A DNA stretch of 64,000 nucleotides from Sinimarinibacterium flocculans (GCF_003201205.1 NZ_QICN01000003.1:1-64000), one strand, 5' to 3'; counted from the first letter of the stretch, positions 50,807-60,415 are shown. Translations and numbers: made by a program. The notes: generated by a model from the letters alone, not told the origin.

Positions 50807-53058
50807 TCGGCGAGCCGGCGCTCCGCCGCGCGCCGCAGGTAGGCGTAGAGCACGAAGGCCAGCAGCACGCCCGCGCCGATCGACAGCAGCAGCAGCAACA
50901 CCGGGTATTGCGCCATGTGGAACCACAGGCGCTTCCACCAGGTCAGCGTGCCGACGTAGTAGGTCGGTTCGCCGCGGTAGCTCGCGATGTCGTTGCCGCG
51001 AAGGATCGCCAGATCGCCGCGGATGCGGCCGAGGCGACCGGGATCCTCGATCGCATCGACCACGGCGCCGATGCCGCTGCGCTCGTTGGCGATCAGCGCC
51101 ACGACGCTGCGCCGCTCGGCGAGCGGCGACTCGAAACCGACCAGCGCGGCGATCCTGCCGCCGGCCTCGATCGCGACGCGACGATCGCCCGGCACGACCG
51201 GCGTCACGCGAAGCGGGTTCTCGCGCGTCGTCGATGCGGCGGCCGGCGCGAGGAACACCCGCGCCGGGTCGGCGAGCTGCAGGCGCCGCTCGTCGCTCCA
51301 GCGCTGCACCAGCGCATTGCCGATCAGCAGCAGATCCCGGTCGGCCGGCGGCTCGGCGTCTCCGAGCAGCAGCTCGAAGCGCGTCGCCGGCACGCCAGTC
51401 ATGCGGCCCATGCGGCCAAGCAGGAACAGCATGGCCTCGACCTCGCCGGCCTGCGGCGCCGCCGGCAGCACGATGGCGGACTCCGACAGATCGGCGCGGC
51501 GCGTGTAGGGATAGCCGGCGTTCGCGAACAGCGAGATGTCGGGCATGGCCGCGTAATGCGGAAAGTCGCTGAGATCGATCGTCGAGTCGCCGTCGATGCT
51601 GGCGCGCACCGGGTCGCCGAACGCGCTCTGGCACAGCCCTGCCTTGTCATGCTCGAACGCGAACTGGAACTGGAGACGGTTGTCGGTCCCGAGCTGAAAG
51701 GCCGGAATCAGCAAGGGGTTCGTGTCCTGCGCCAGCGCCTCGCCCAGCAGGGGCACCAGCAGCCTTTCGCTGCCGTCGGCGGCCGTGTGCGGTCTGAGCG
51801 GGAATGCGCGGATCAGCTGGCCGTTGATGCTCGCGGTCAGCAGCGAACCGTCGATCGCGGTAGGCGGCGAGTAGCGGTACTTCAGATCGATCGGAACGCC
51901 GCTGCGGTTCCAGGTCAACAGGTCGGGCGGAAGCCGCAGGTTGACGCCGATCGGCGACGGCGCACGCCCGCGCGCTTCGAGCTGCGACGGGTCGCCCACC
52001 AGCTCCGCCAGACGCACCGGCCGGTCGGTCCGCACCCAGTTCGGCGCGTCGTAGAGCGGCCGCGGCGCACCCGTATCGACGCCCGTGACCTCCACGACGC
52101 TGCCGGTCATCACCGCCTGTCCGAGCACCAGTCCCAGCGCGGCCTGCTCCAGTTGTTCGTCGTCGGCGCCCTGCAGTACCAGCAGCGCGATGCCGGGATC
52201 GCGCGGATGCGCCAGATAGCGCAGCGTCGGCGCATCGACCGCGGGAAGGTCCAGGCCCGCCGGCCGCCGGTCGTTGGTCGCGAAGACCAGCGCGTGGCGA
52301 TCGGGCAGCCGGTCGGTGACGACCGGGAAGCGCGCGCTGCGATACTCGGCGAGCGACCCGAACCACGACGCCACGATCCCGGCGCTGCGAAGCATCGCGG
52401 CATTCGCCTGTGCCGGCAGCAGCACCGGCAGTTCCAGCCGCCGGCTGTCACGGCGATCGAAGAACGGCGCCGGCAGCAGGGCGAGGTCCGGGGCCGGCGG
52501 CAGCGCGGCGATGCTCAGGTCCAGCTCGCTGCGGTCGCTCACCGACACCCACAGGCTGGTGTGGGCGGGGTCCTCGCAATCGCGCGTGTAGTGGCCGATG
52601 AAATCGACGCGCAGCTGGTTGTAGTCGGTGAACAGGGCCGGATCGAGACTCAGCGTTCGCGTGACTTCCGTCCCCGCCTGCTCCTGCGGCAGCGGCAGGG
52701 CGGCGATCACCTGCTCGTTGAGCACGACGCGCAGATGGGAAAGCTCCGGCAGCAGCGACGGCGAGGCCGTATAGCGCAGCGTCAGCCGCGCCTCGGTGAC
52801 GATCTCATCGAGCCGGATGCCCAGCGGCAGCCACAGCTGGCTGTCCGTGCCACGCAGCTGCGCCGAACCGCGCACGCCGAGCCGGGAAAACGGCACCGAG
52901 ACCGCACGCACCGGCGGTCCGGCCGGTGCCTCCTCCGTGAACGGCCGCCCTTCGGGAGCCTCGGATGCCAGCGCCCCGCAGAAAAGGACCAGCCCGCATG
53001 CGGCTGAGGCAGCGCGCAGACCCCTGCACCAGCCAGCACGACTCACAGAGGAAGCCAT
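50803..53058 (-). CDS. bcsB: BcsB, membrane-anchored periplasmic subunit of cellulose synthase (system 2)
   Basis: The 751-residue protein has a signal peptide near residues 8-30 and the BcsB repeat architecture (FSRLGVRGSAQLRGTDSQLWLPLGI, HYTRDCEDPAHTSLWVSVSD). The C-terminal anchor helix is VLLLLLSIGAGVLLAFVLYAYL. It should pair with the BcsA encoded on the other strand at 42128-44662. It is the first gene of the three-gene minus-strand unit. Confidence 0.93.
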   Translation of the reverse strand: MASSVSRAGWCRGLRAASAACGLVLFCGALASEAPEGRPFTEEAPAGPPVRAVSVPFSRLGVRGSAQLRGTDSQLWLPLGIRLDEIVTEARLTLRYTASPSLLPELSHLRVVLNEQVIAALPLPQEQAGTEVTRTLSLDPALFTDYNQLRVDFIGHYTRDCEDPAHTSLWVSVSDRSELDLSIAALPPAPDLALLPAPFFDRRDSRRLELPVLLPAQANAAMLRSAGIVASWFGSLAEYRSARFPVVTDRLPDRHALVFATNDRRPAGLDLPAVDAPTLRYLAHPRDPGIALLVLQGADDEQLEQAALGLVLGQAVMTGSVVEVTGVDTGAPRPLYDAPNWVRTDRPVRLAELVGDPSQLEARGRAPSPIGVNLRLPPDLLTWNRSGVPIDLKYRYSPPTAIDGSLLTASINGQLIRAFPLRPHTAADGSERLLVPLLGEALAQDTNPLLIPAFQLGTDNRLQFQFAFEHDKAGLCQSAFGDPVRASIDGDSTIDLSDFPHYAAMPDISLFANAGYPYTRRADLSESAIVLPAAPQAGEVEAMLFLLGRMGRMTGVPATRFELLLGDAEPPADRDLLLIGNALVQRWSDERRLQLADPARVFLAPAAASTTRENPLRVTPVVPGDRRVAIEAGGRIAALVGFESPLAERRSVVALIANERSGIGAVVDAIEDPGRLGRIRGDLAILRGNDIASYRGEPTYYVGTLTWWKRLWFHMAQYPVLLLLLSIGAGVLLAFVLYAYLRRAAERRLAE

Positions 53059-53125
53059 GGGTCTCCTTCAGATCATCCTTCCGGTCCGACTCTACGTACG
53101 AAGTCCGACTGTCGATGCAACGCGT

Positions 53126-53962
53126 CTATTCGGATCGCGCCCCGCTGCGCTCGACGATCTGCGCGCGAATCTCGGCGAGCTTGCGCTTGACCGTCGCCGC
53201 GTGTGCCGGCCCCATGCGGATCAGGGTCTTGCGCCCCCACGACAGGTCCTCGATCTCGCGGTCGGCGAAGGTGTAGAGCACCTTCGGGCGCAGCAGCCGG
53301 AGCGGCCGGTCGACCTCGGGTGTCGCCAGCAGATGGTCGATGACGGCGACCACGCGGTCGTTGAAGTAACCCTGCGGATAGCCCAGTTCCTGGTAGGCCC
53401 GCTGGAACAGCGGGTAGTAGCGCAGATATCCGCCGACCAGGACGCTGCTGTCGACGGCGTCGAACGCCGAGACGTAGGCGTCGTAGCGCTCGTAGTTGCG
53501 CTCGCCGAGGTAGAGCGACTCCCCCGCCGTCTCGACCACGACCGGCCCGCGCACATGCACCACCGGACGCTGCTTGAGGCGCACCGGTTCGCGGTCGAGG
53601 CTGTCGACGGTGGCGACGATGTGCCGCACGAGTCGACCGGGCACGAGGAAGGCCTCCACCGGCGCCGCGCCATAGGCCCGCTCGAGCATCGCGCGCGCCT
53701 GCGCGTCGCTGTCGTCGAGCGGCGGCAGCGGTTCTGGCGCCGGCGTCGGTTCGGTGGCCTCGCCGGAATCTTCCTCGTCCGGCGTGACCGGATACTCGAT
53801 GCTCGCCGGATCGAGCGTCGGCATCGCCGTGGGCGACGGCGACGCGGTCGGCGCGACGGTGTCGAAGTCCTGCGGCGGTCGGTCCCGGTACCAGTACCAG
53901 GCACCGCCGACCACCAGCGCGAACAGGGCGATCACCAGCGCGATCCAGGTGCCTTTGCTCAT
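53126..53962 (-). CDS. DUF3014 membrane-anchored protein
   Basis: The 278-residue protein has one N-terminal membrane helix (residues 6-24), a Pro/Thr/Glu-rich linker and a soluble DUF3014 domain. The domain shows PVEAFLVPGRLVRHIVATVDSL, RYDAYVSAFDAVD, YYPLFQRAYQELGYPQGYFNDRVVAVIDHLL and SWGRKTLIRMGP. The family is conserved in gammaproteobacteria without known function. It should be in the periplasm, tethered to the inner membrane. Confidence 0.87.
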   Translation of the reverse strand: MSKGTWIALVIALFALVVGGAWYWYRDRPPQDFDTVAPTASPSPTAMPTLDPASIEYPVTPDEEDSGEATEPTPAPEPLPPLDDSDAQARAMLERAYGAAPVEAFLVPGRLVRHIVATVDSLDREPVRLKQRPVVHVRGPVVVETAGESLYLGERNYERYDAYVSAFDAVDSSVLVGGYLRYYPLFQRAYQELGYPQGYFNDRVVAVIDHLLATPEVDRPLRLLRPKVLYTFADREIEDLSWGRKTLIRMGPAHAATVKRKLAEIRAQIVERSGARSE

Positions 53963-54042
53963 GTGACGGTGTCTATCGTCGGTCGATGGGAACAGTGTCG
54001 ACCGCAGTTTCCCACAGAACGTTCGCGTCGGCGCAAGACCGG

Positions 54043-54060
54043 CTCATCCACACGGATGAG
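54043..54060. promoter_or_regulatory. Inverted repeat upstream of the P450 gene
   Basis: CTCATCC-ACAC-GGATGAG is a perfect 7-bp inverted repeat with a 4-bp spacer, in the 187-bp region between the DUF3014 and P450 genes. It is 90 bp before the P450 ATG, in the size range of a TetR- or LysR-type operator. The binding protein is unknown. Confidence 0.5.
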
Positions 54061-54149
54061 TCCGCTGTGCCTGTGCCCTGATACAACGTGCCCCAATTAA
54101 CGAAACGGCTTCTCAAAATTAGCGGAAGCCCCCAGAAGGAGACGCCCAG

Positions 54150-55517
54150 ATGACGTCCGCCGCCACCGCCCTTGCCCCGCGCGAGACCCCCAAGGTTCCC
54201 GGCCTGCCGTTGCTCGGCAGCGTGCTCGACATGGCCAAGGACCCTGCCCGGTTCTTCCTCGACTGCTATCGCAAGTACGGCCCGGTGTGCCGGCTCAAGG
54301 TGCTCGGCGAGAACTACGTGCTGATCTCCGGCGTCGAAGCGGCGAACCTGATGGGCACGCGGGACGGCAAGGAGTGCCTGCGCTCGAAGGAGTTCTGGGA
54401 GGGGCTGGTCGGGGAATACGGCGCGACCCGCGTGCTCACCGGCTCCGATGGCGAGGCGCACAAGCAGTTGCGCGACATCATGCGCCACGGCTACTCCAAG
54501 GAGTCGATCAAGGGCCGCTACAACGAACTGGTGAAGATCACCGACGGCGCCTTCGCCCGCGACTGGCCGGTCGGCACGGAGGTGCCGGTGCTGCAGGCGA
54601 TGCAGTACCTGGTGGTCGACCAGCTCGGCACGATCCTGACGGGCGCCGCGCCGCTGGAGTACGTCAAGGACATCCGCATCACCATCCTGCACATCCTCAA
54701 TGTGCTGGTGACGCGCCAGCGGCCGAAGATCCTGCTCAAGCGCCCGATCTACAAGAAGTCGAAGGCGCGCGTGTTCGAACTCGGATACACGATGATCGAG
54801 CAGGCCAAGGCGCGCTACGGCAAGGTGCCGGAGGATCAGCGCAACCTGATCGACGACATCTACGCCGCGCACGTCGAGACCCCGGAAGTGATGCCGGCTT
54901 CCGATCTGATCGTGTCGCTGACCGGCCCCTACGTCGCCGGTCTCGACACCGTGGCCAACACCATCTCCGCCGTGGTCTACAGCGTGCTCAAGCACCCGGA
55001 GGTCAAGGCACGCGTGCTCGCCGAGGTCGATGCCCTGTTCGACAAGGGCGAGATCAACGAAGAGACCTTCATGAAGGAGCTGCCGGCCCTCAACGGCGCG
55101 ATCATGGAGACCATGCGCCTGTATCCGATCGCGGTCGCACAGATGCGCACGGCGACCAAGGACTTCGTCTTCGAGGGTCATCAGATTCACGAAGGCGAGA
55201 TGATCTACATCGGCACTTCCGTGCCGCACTTCATGGGCGAGTACTGGCCCGAACCCGAGAAGTTCGACATCGACCGCTACGCCAAGCCGCGCGCCGAGCA
55301 CATGCAACCCGGTGTCTATTCGCCGTACGGCCGCGGCCCGCACACCTGCCTCGGCAAGAGTCTCGCCGAAGTGCAGATGGCGATCTCGATGGCGCGCATC
55401 TTCTACAGGCTCGACATGGAGCTGGAGTCGCCGGACTACGTGCTCAAGACCAAGACCGCACCGACACCGGGGCCGGCCAACGACTTCAAGGTCCGGGTGA
55501 AGGGCCTGCGTCACTGA
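54150..55517 (+). CDS. Cytochrome P450 monooxygenase
   Basis: The 455-residue soluble protein has the I-helix oxygen-activation motif AGLDT (VAGLDTVANTIS), the ExxR pair (ETMR), and the heme-binding loop YGRGPHTCLG with Cys400 as thiolate ligand. The loop starts with Tyr where Phe is usual. P450s insert oxygen into hydrophobic substrates; here the target is unknown. No redox partner is adjacent, but the ferredoxin/reductase pair at 5326-6953 is one possible supply. An AAGGAG site precedes the ATG. Confidence 0.93.
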   Translation: MTSAATALAPRETPKVPGLPLLGSVLDMAKDPARFFLDCYRKYGPVCRLKVLGENYVLISGVEAANLMGTRDGKECLRSKEFWEGLVGEYGATRVLTGSDGEAHKQLRDIMRHGYSKESIKGRYNELVKITDGAFARDWPVGTEVPVLQAMQYLVVDQLGTILTGAAPLEYVKDIRITILHILNVLVTRQRPKILLKRPIYKKSKARVFELGYTMIEQAKARYGKVPEDQRNLIDDIYAAHVETPEVMPASDLIVSLTGPYVAGLDTVANTISAVVYSVLKHPEVKARVLAEVDALFDKGEINEETFMKELPALNGAIMETMRLYPIAVAQMRTATKDFVFEGHQIHEGEMIYIGTSVPHFMGEYWPEPEKFDIDRYAKPRAEHMQPGVYSPYGRGPHTCLGKSLAEVQMAISMARIFYRLDMELESPDYVLKTKTAPTPGPANDFKVRVKGLRH

Positions 55518-55562
55518 AGCGCCGTCACTGACGCACGGCATCGCGCCGGCTATGCTGGCGCG

Positions 55563-55976
55563 ATGCTCGTGATCGATACCCGTCTGTCGCTGCCGCTGTC
55601 CGAGATCGAGGTCGTCGCGATCCGGGCGCAGGGTGCCGGCGGTCAGAACATCCACAAGACCGCCAGCGCGGTGCACCTGCGCTTCGACGTGCTGCGCTCG
55701 TCGCTACCGGACGAGGTCAAGCAGCGCCTGCTCGCGCGCGCCGACCGTCGTCTGAGCAAGGACGGCGTCGTCGTGATCAAGGCACAGCAGTTCCGTAGCC
55801 TGGATCAGAACCGCGATGCCGCCCTCGAGCGGCTCGCCGAGCTGATCCGCGGCGCCGCCCGGGTGCCGCGCGTGCGCAAGGCGACGAAGCCGACGCTGGC
55901 GTCGAAACGGCGACGCGTCGACGACAAGACCCGGCGGGGCCGCATCAAGACGCTGCGTGGCAGCGTCGACGACTGA
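55563..55976 (+). CDS. arfB: ArfB (YaeJ), ribosome-rescue peptidyl-tRNA hydrolase
   Basis: The 137-residue protein has the release-factor GGQ motif (AQGAGGQNIHKTASAVHLRF) and a basic C-terminal tail (KRRRVDDKTRRGRIKTLRG) that enters the empty mRNA channel. ArfB frees stalled ribosomes by hydrolysing the peptidyl-tRNA. Length and layout match the family. Confidence 0.94.
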   Translation: MLVIDTRLSLPLSEIEVVAIRAQGAGGQNIHKTASAVHLRFDVLRSSLPDEVKQRLLARADRRLSKDGVVVIKAQQFRSLDQNRDAALERLAELIRGAARVPRVRKATKPTLASKRRRVDDKTRRGRIKTLRGSVDD

Positions 55977-55979
55977 GCC

Positions 55980-56537
55980 TCAGAAGCGCCAGCGCAACTC
56001 GACCTGCCAGGTGCGGCGGTCACCCGCGAGATCGCCGGGGCCGCGCCAGTAGGCATGCTGCAGGCGCAGTTCGGCGCAGCCATCGAAACCGGCGACGCGG
56101 TCGAGATCGAGCAGGAACTGCGGACTCACGACCAGGCGCCGGTCGCGGTACGGATGGCGCTCGCGTGCGGCATCCAGTGGCTCGTCGGGCATGCTGCGCA
56201 CGACGTCGAAGCCGGCGCCGATGGACCACGGCAGCCATGCGCCGGAAACGTTGCCGAGGCGATGCTTCCAACGCCAGCCGCGCACCGAAGGATCGCGTGC
56301 CGGCACGACGTCCAGATGCAGGCGCGTCAGGCCGGCGATCCCCAGATCGAGACCCGCTCCGCCGCGAATCCGCGGGCGCTCGACCTCGAGCCAGGCCGAT
56401 CCGTCATGTTGCAGCGTGCCGCCCTGCGGCCGTACGACGCCCGGGGTGCGGGGATCGGCGGCACTGGCCGGCAGCGACACCAGCGCGTGCAGGAACAGCA
56501 CGCACAGTCCCGGCAGGACGCCAACAAACCGTGACAT
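55980..56537 (-). CDS. Hypothetical secreted, outer-membrane-like protein
   Basis: The 185-residue protein, started at the Met before the signal peptide (MSRFVGVLPGLCVLFLHALVSLPASA), is strand-rich and ends in Phe (VELRWRF), as outer-membrane barrels do. Alternating blocks (GLDLGIAGLTRLHLDV, WLPWSIGAGFDVV, CAELRLQHAYW) suggest a small barrel. I do not recognise the family. It converges on arfB with only 3 bp between the stops. Confidence 0.72.
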   Translation of the reverse strand: MSRFVGVLPGLCVLFLHALVSLPASAADPRTPGVVRPQGGTLQHDGSAWLEVERPRIRGGAGLDLGIAGLTRLHLDVVPARDPSVRGWRWKHRLGNVSGAWLPWSIGAGFDVVRSMPDEPLDAARERHPYRDRRLVVSPQFLLDLDRVAGFDGCAELRLQHAYWRGPGDLAGDRRTWQVELRWRF

Positions 56538-56668
56538 TCGATGCCGGTCCGGTGCGGGCACGCCTCGACTCTCCGATGCGAACGACACCCCCGTTATCGG
56601 CGATCCGCCGGCGCCGGGTCGTCATCGGCATCCGGGCGGGCCTGCGGCGCCGACGGATGGCAGACAAC

Positions 56669-56694
56669 AAAAAACCGCGGCCCGGAGGCCGCGG
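56669..56694 (-). terminator. Rho-independent terminator of the cold-shock gene
   Basis: The stem CCGCGGCC (56675-56682) pairs with GGCCGCGG (56687-56694) around a 4-nt loop. On the minus strand six Ts follow (56669-56674). It lies 22 bp after the cold-shock gene stop. Confidence 0.92.
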
Positions 56695-56716
56695 TTCGGG
56701 TACGACGCTGTCGACC

Positions 56717-56929
56717 TTAGATCGCGCGGATCTGCGTCGCCTGCATGCCCTTCGGGCCGCGCTGCGCCTTGAACTCGACGCGCTGACCTTCGGTCAGGGT
56801 CTTGAAGCCCGTGCCCTGGATTTCCTTGAAGTGGGCGAAGAGGTCTTCACCGCCGCCCTCCGGAGTGATGAAGCCGAAGCCCTTGGCTTCGTTGAACCAC
56901 TTCACGGTACCGGTCGAAACATTGCTCAT
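56717..56929 (-). CDS. CspA-family cold-shock protein
   Basis: The 70-residue single-stranded nucleic-acid-binding protein has RNP1 (KGFGFI) and RNP2 (DLFAHF). The opening [28 protein letters not shown] is typical of CspA-like RNA chaperones. It has its own terminator and a long leader, the usual arrangement for csp genes. Confidence 0.96.
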   Translation of the reverse strand: MSNVSTGTVKWFNEAKGFGFITPEGGGEDLFAHFKEIQGTGFKTLTEGQRVEFKAQRGPKGMQATQIRAI

Positions 56930-57128
56930 TGATACATTCCTTGGATAGATGAAAGTACAGGCTTGCCCGCCTGCGGGGTGCATGCGATCAAGGAAGGCAT
57001 CAGGGGACAACTTGCCGGCCGAACGATGGCCGCGCAACCACACGGTGTCTACTGCTTGAAACGACTGCGGCGCGCAGATTACGTGAACTCGCGCAAGCTG
57101 TCGAATTCGCAGGCCAGGGCCCGCAGGG
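56930..57128 (-). promoter_or_regulatory. Leader and promoter region of the cold-shock gene
   Basis: About 200 bp without a convincing gene lie between the cold-shock start and the FimV-like stop. csp genes commonly have long structured 5' leaders that control translation with temperature. I see no specific thermosensor fold I can name. Confidence 0.45.
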
Positions 57129-58682
57129 CTAGCCCTGCGGGGAGCCGGACTCGAGCTCGTCGAGCAGGCGGCTGGCCATCGCGAGGTCGCCGACATCGAC
57201 ATAGGCCGAAACCACCGTCAGCGTGCGCTGCGAAGCACCGGGCTTCGCCGCCAGGCGATCGATCCGCTGCTGCACGGCGGTGACTGCCGGGTCCTTCTTT
57301 CCGTCCGGCTCGCGCCGGGGCGCCGGACGATCCGCCGGAGACGGCGGCTGCGTACGCGGTTGTGCCTGGGGTTGTGCCGGCGGCGGGATCGGCCCGGCCG
57401 ATGGTGACGGTGGCGGCGTGCGATACCGCCACCAGCCGAACGCCAGGGCAGCGCATGCCATCGGCAGGAACCACCACCAGAGACTGGTCGAACGCGCCAT
57501 CGCCGTGCCGTCGTTCGCGGTCTCCTCGACATCGACGGGAGCCTCGTCCCGGTCCGTGGGCGCCGAGGCCACGGGGTCCGCCACGTGTTCCGCAGCGGCG
57601 TCTTCCCGGCCCGGATCAGATTCGGGCTCGAAACCCGGATCGCCTGCCGGCTCGGCGGTCGATGGGAAAGCGTCTCCCCCCGGCGCCTGCTCCGACCCGC
57701 TGTCCGGCCCGGCCAGCACCTCGCGGGATGCCGCGGACAGCCGCAGGCTCAGGCGCAGGCCGGCGTGGCCATCGGCCGTCACGGCTTCGGTGGCGCGCGG
57801 GCCGGTCGGCGGCGCAAGCGGCGGCGGGGTGGCCGTCGGCGTCGGCGGCGTCGATCGCGCGGCAGCGCCGGCGCGCGGGCCGACGGTCGCGGTGATCGTT
57901 TCCGCGCTCAGGTCCAGCATCTGCCGCGGCGAGGGCACGATCAGGTACCCGCCGGCGCGGGGTTGCCGTCCGGCGTCGAAGCCGTCCGGGTTGGCCAGCA
58001 GCAGCGCCGTCATGACGCGGCGAATGCCGTACTTGGGCTCGGGGCGCACCCGCTCCGCGATGGCGCGCAATGTGTCGCCGTCGGCCACGGGGCCGTAGCG
58101 CCGTTGGCCCGCGGTCAGTGGGGCGGGCGTCGGTTCCGCCGCTTGCGGCGTCTCGGCCGGCGCCGGCGCCTGAACGACGGGCATTCCGCCCGGCTGGGGC
58201 TCGCGCGGCATCTCCGCCTCCGCAGCCACGGCAGGCGCGGGCGCCACCGGCTCGGGCATCAGCGCGAGTTCGTGGACGAGCCGCACGGCACCCAGCCGGG
58301 TTTCGACCAGCAGCACGAGGAGCGGCTCGTTCACCCGTCGGCTCGAACGCAGGCTCAGCCAGGTCTCGTCCCCCTCGCTGACGAGCTTCACGCTGATGGC
58401 CCCCGGATCGAGCCTTGGCGCTTCCAGCCCCAGCGGCGCATAGGCGGCGAACGGCAGCAGGCGGGCCTGCAGCTCGCCCGCCGGCTCGTTGCCGTCGAGC
58501 CGGATCGGCACGCGGACGTCCAGTGGTTCGCCCAGCCGGGAGCGCAACTCGGCGGTGCCGACGCCGAGTGCCATCACCGGCCACGTCTGCAGCAGTCCCA
58601 GCGCGAACAACAGCGCAAGCACCAGACGCCGTGCAGCCACCCCCGGGAGTCCCGGCGCGGCGGGGCTCGCCGTGCGCCTCAC
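57129..58682 (-). CDS. FimV-like LysM protein
   Basis: The GTG start at 58682 overlaps the PAS gene stop (GTGA) and gives 517 residues. The layout matches FimV/HubP: N-terminal membrane/signal segment (20-38), a FimV N-domain ([22 protein letters not shown], 39-145), Pro/Ala linker, LysM-like peptidoglycan-binding region (195-262), acidic disordered stretch, and a membrane helix (399-420). A C-terminal FimV motif ([23 protein letters not shown], split over 488-510) closes it. FimV-type proteins organise the cell pole, type IV pili and c-di-GMP or cAMP signalling. It is shorter than typical FimV (over 900). Confidence 0.8.
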   Translation of the reverse strand: MRRTASPAAPGLPGVAARRLVLALLFALGLLQTWPVMALGVGTAELRSRLGEPLDVRVPIRLDGNEPAGELQARLLPFAAYAPLGLEAPRLDPGAISVKLVSEGDETWLSLRSSRRVNEPLLVLLVETRLGAVRLVHELALMPEPVAPAPAVAAEAEMPREPQPGGMPVVQAPAPAETPQAAEPTPAPLTAGQRRYGPVADGDTLRAIAERVRPEPKYGIRRVMTALLLANPDGFDAGRQPRAGGYLIVPSPRQMLDLSAETITATVGPRAGAAARSTPPTPTATPPPLAPPTGPRATEAVTADGHAGLRLSLRLSAASREVLAGPDSGSEQAPGGDAFPSTAEPAGDPGFEPESDPGREDAAAEHVADPVASAPTDRDEAPVDVEETANDGTAMARSTSLWWWFLPMACAALAFGWWRYRTPPPSPSAGPIPPPAQPQAQPRTQPPSPADRPAPRREPDGKKDPAVTAVQQRIDRLAAKPGASQRTLTVVSAYVDVGDLAMASRLLDELESGSPQG

Positions 58683-60415
58683 GAGATCTGCTCCTGTGTC
58701 GCGACGGCGGACTCGAGGCGGGAGATGTCGATGGTGGCGCCGCGCAGCGTGACGGCGGCGCCCTGCCCGTCTCGCTCGACGACGCCACGGGCGAGCATCC
58801 GGTGCACGCTGCCATCGGGCCACACGGCGCGGTGCTCGAGGCTGATCGTGTCGCCGCCCTCGACCAGGGCGCGGAAGTACGCAAGCAGGCTTTCGCGATC
58901 GTCCGGATGGACGCGCTCGAGAATCCGCTCGACGTCGTAGCTGGCGTTTGCCGGTGCGAAACCGAACATCACCTCGAGTCGGTCGTCCAGGCGGACGGTG
59001 CCGTCGGCGACGTCGTACCGCCAGCTGCCGACCCGCGCAGACTCGCTGAAGCTGCGCAGGCGCTCGACGGCGGCCCGCAACTGCGACTGGTCGCGACGTT
59101 CGCGAGTGACGTCGATCGCGGCGCCGATGATCGAGCCCTGCCCCGACTGCCCCGGGACGCGCACGGCCTGCCCGGCCGCGCGGATGACGCGCTCCTCACC
59201 ATCCGGACGATGCGCCCGGTACTCCGCGCGAAAAGGCACGCCCTGCTCGATCGTCTGCCGGAGCAGGCCGTTGACGGCGCCGCGATCGCCTTCGCCGATA
59301 CGGGACACGAAGTCCTCGTAGCTGCGGGTGGCCGGCTCCTGCGGCAGGCCGAAGAACCGCAGCGTCTGCGCATCGGCATCGACGCGGTTTCCATCCAGAT
59401 GCAGCGACCAGTAGCCGATGCCGGCGACGGCCGCCGCCGTGCCGGCCCTCGCACTGGCCTCGACCATCGTCCGATAGTCGCGTCTCATGTGCGTGGTATC
59501 CCAGGACACTCCGACCATCTGGCGCGGCCTGTCTCCAGTCTCGCGATCCACGATACCGCGCGAAGAGATCAGGTGCTCGCTGCCATCCGGCCAGATCACC
59601 TCGTACTCCTGTTCCCATGGCGTGCCGTTTGCCAGTGCCTCGGCGGTCATGCGCTGGAGGCGTTCGGCATCACCTGCCTTGAGCATGCGCAGAAAATCGC
59701 CGAAACGACCGCTGAAGCTGCCGGGCACGAGCCCGGCGAGCCGCTGGGTGTTGGCGTCCCAGTCGAGCAGGCCGGTCTCGTAGTCGTAGCGCCAGATGCC
59801 GATGCCCAGGGCTTCGACCGTCAATGCGATGCGCGCCTGGGCGTCGCGCGCCCGGTCGTCGGCCCGGTCGCGCTCGGCGATCAGGCGCAGCCCGTAGAGA
59901 GCGCTCGCGGCAACGAGCAGCAGCAACCACAGCGCTGCCGGATCGGTCGGCGCATCGAAGTAGGCCGCTCGCAACACCAGAAAGAACGCCGCCGCGAGGA
60001 CGAAACCGACGCCAGCCACCAGATAACCGCGCAAGCCGAAGCGCATGCCGTGATCCAGCATGCCGACCAGCCACAGCAGCTGCAGCGGCACCTGCGGGTT
60101 GGGATCGTGCGCGACGATCAGGCCGATGGCCGGCGCGTCCAGCAGCGTCAGACTGCGTCCGACCCAGCTTGGAAGCACGCGCAGGACCGACGCCACATGC
60201 AAGCCGCCGATCAGCAGCGCATAGATGGCGATCAGTCCGTAGATGCCGGAGAGCGTGGCCATGCCCTCGGCAACGCGGCCCAGCGCCCAGAAGTAGACGG
60301 CAGCAACCAGCGCAAAGAAGTAACGCACGCCGTAGCCGGAGCCGAGCAGGGCCCCGGCCACGCCGGCGACGGTCTGGTCGATACGGACGCGATGCAGGCC
60401 GGCCAGGATGCTCAT
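58679..60415 (-). CDS. Membrane sensor with three PAS domains and no output domain
   Basis: The 578-residue protein has an N-terminal sensory membrane region of about five or six helices (residues 15-180), then PAS domains near 197-310, 325-440 and 455-567. PAS blocks such as WPDGSEHLISSRG, RPDGEERVIRAAG and WPDGSVHRMLARG are visible. The chain stops right after the third PAS, with no histidine kinase, GGDEF or EAL domain. It overlaps the degenerate GGDEF-EAL gene (ATGA) and the FimV-like gene (GTGA), so it may work by contact with those products. Confidence 0.82.
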   Translation of the reverse strand: MSILAGLHRVRIDQTVAGVAGALLGSGYGVRYFFALVAAVYFWALGRVAEGMATLSGIYGLIAIYALLIGGLHVASVLRVLPSWVGRSLTLLDAPAIGLIVAHDPNPQVPLQLLWLVGMLDHGMRFGLRGYLVAGVGFVLAAAFFLVLRAAYFDAPTDPAALWLLLLVAASALYGLRLIAERDRADDRARDAQARIALTVEALGIGIWRYDYETGLLDWDANTQRLAGLVPGSFSGRFGDFLRMLKAGDAERLQRMTAEALANGTPWEQEYEVIWPDGSEHLISSRGIVDRETGDRPRQMVGVSWDTTHMRRDYRTMVEASARAGTAAAVAGIGYWSLHLDGNRVDADAQTLRFFGLPQEPATRSYEDFVSRIGEGDRGAVNGLLRQTIEQGVPFRAEYRAHRPDGEERVIRAAGQAVRVPGQSGQGSIIGAAIDVTRERRDQSQLRAAVERLRSFSESARVGSWRYDVADGTVRLDDRLEVMFGFAPANASYDVERILERVHPDDRESLLAYFRALVEGGDTISLEHRAVWPDGSVHRMLARGVVERDGQGAAVTLRGATIDISRLESAVATQEQIS

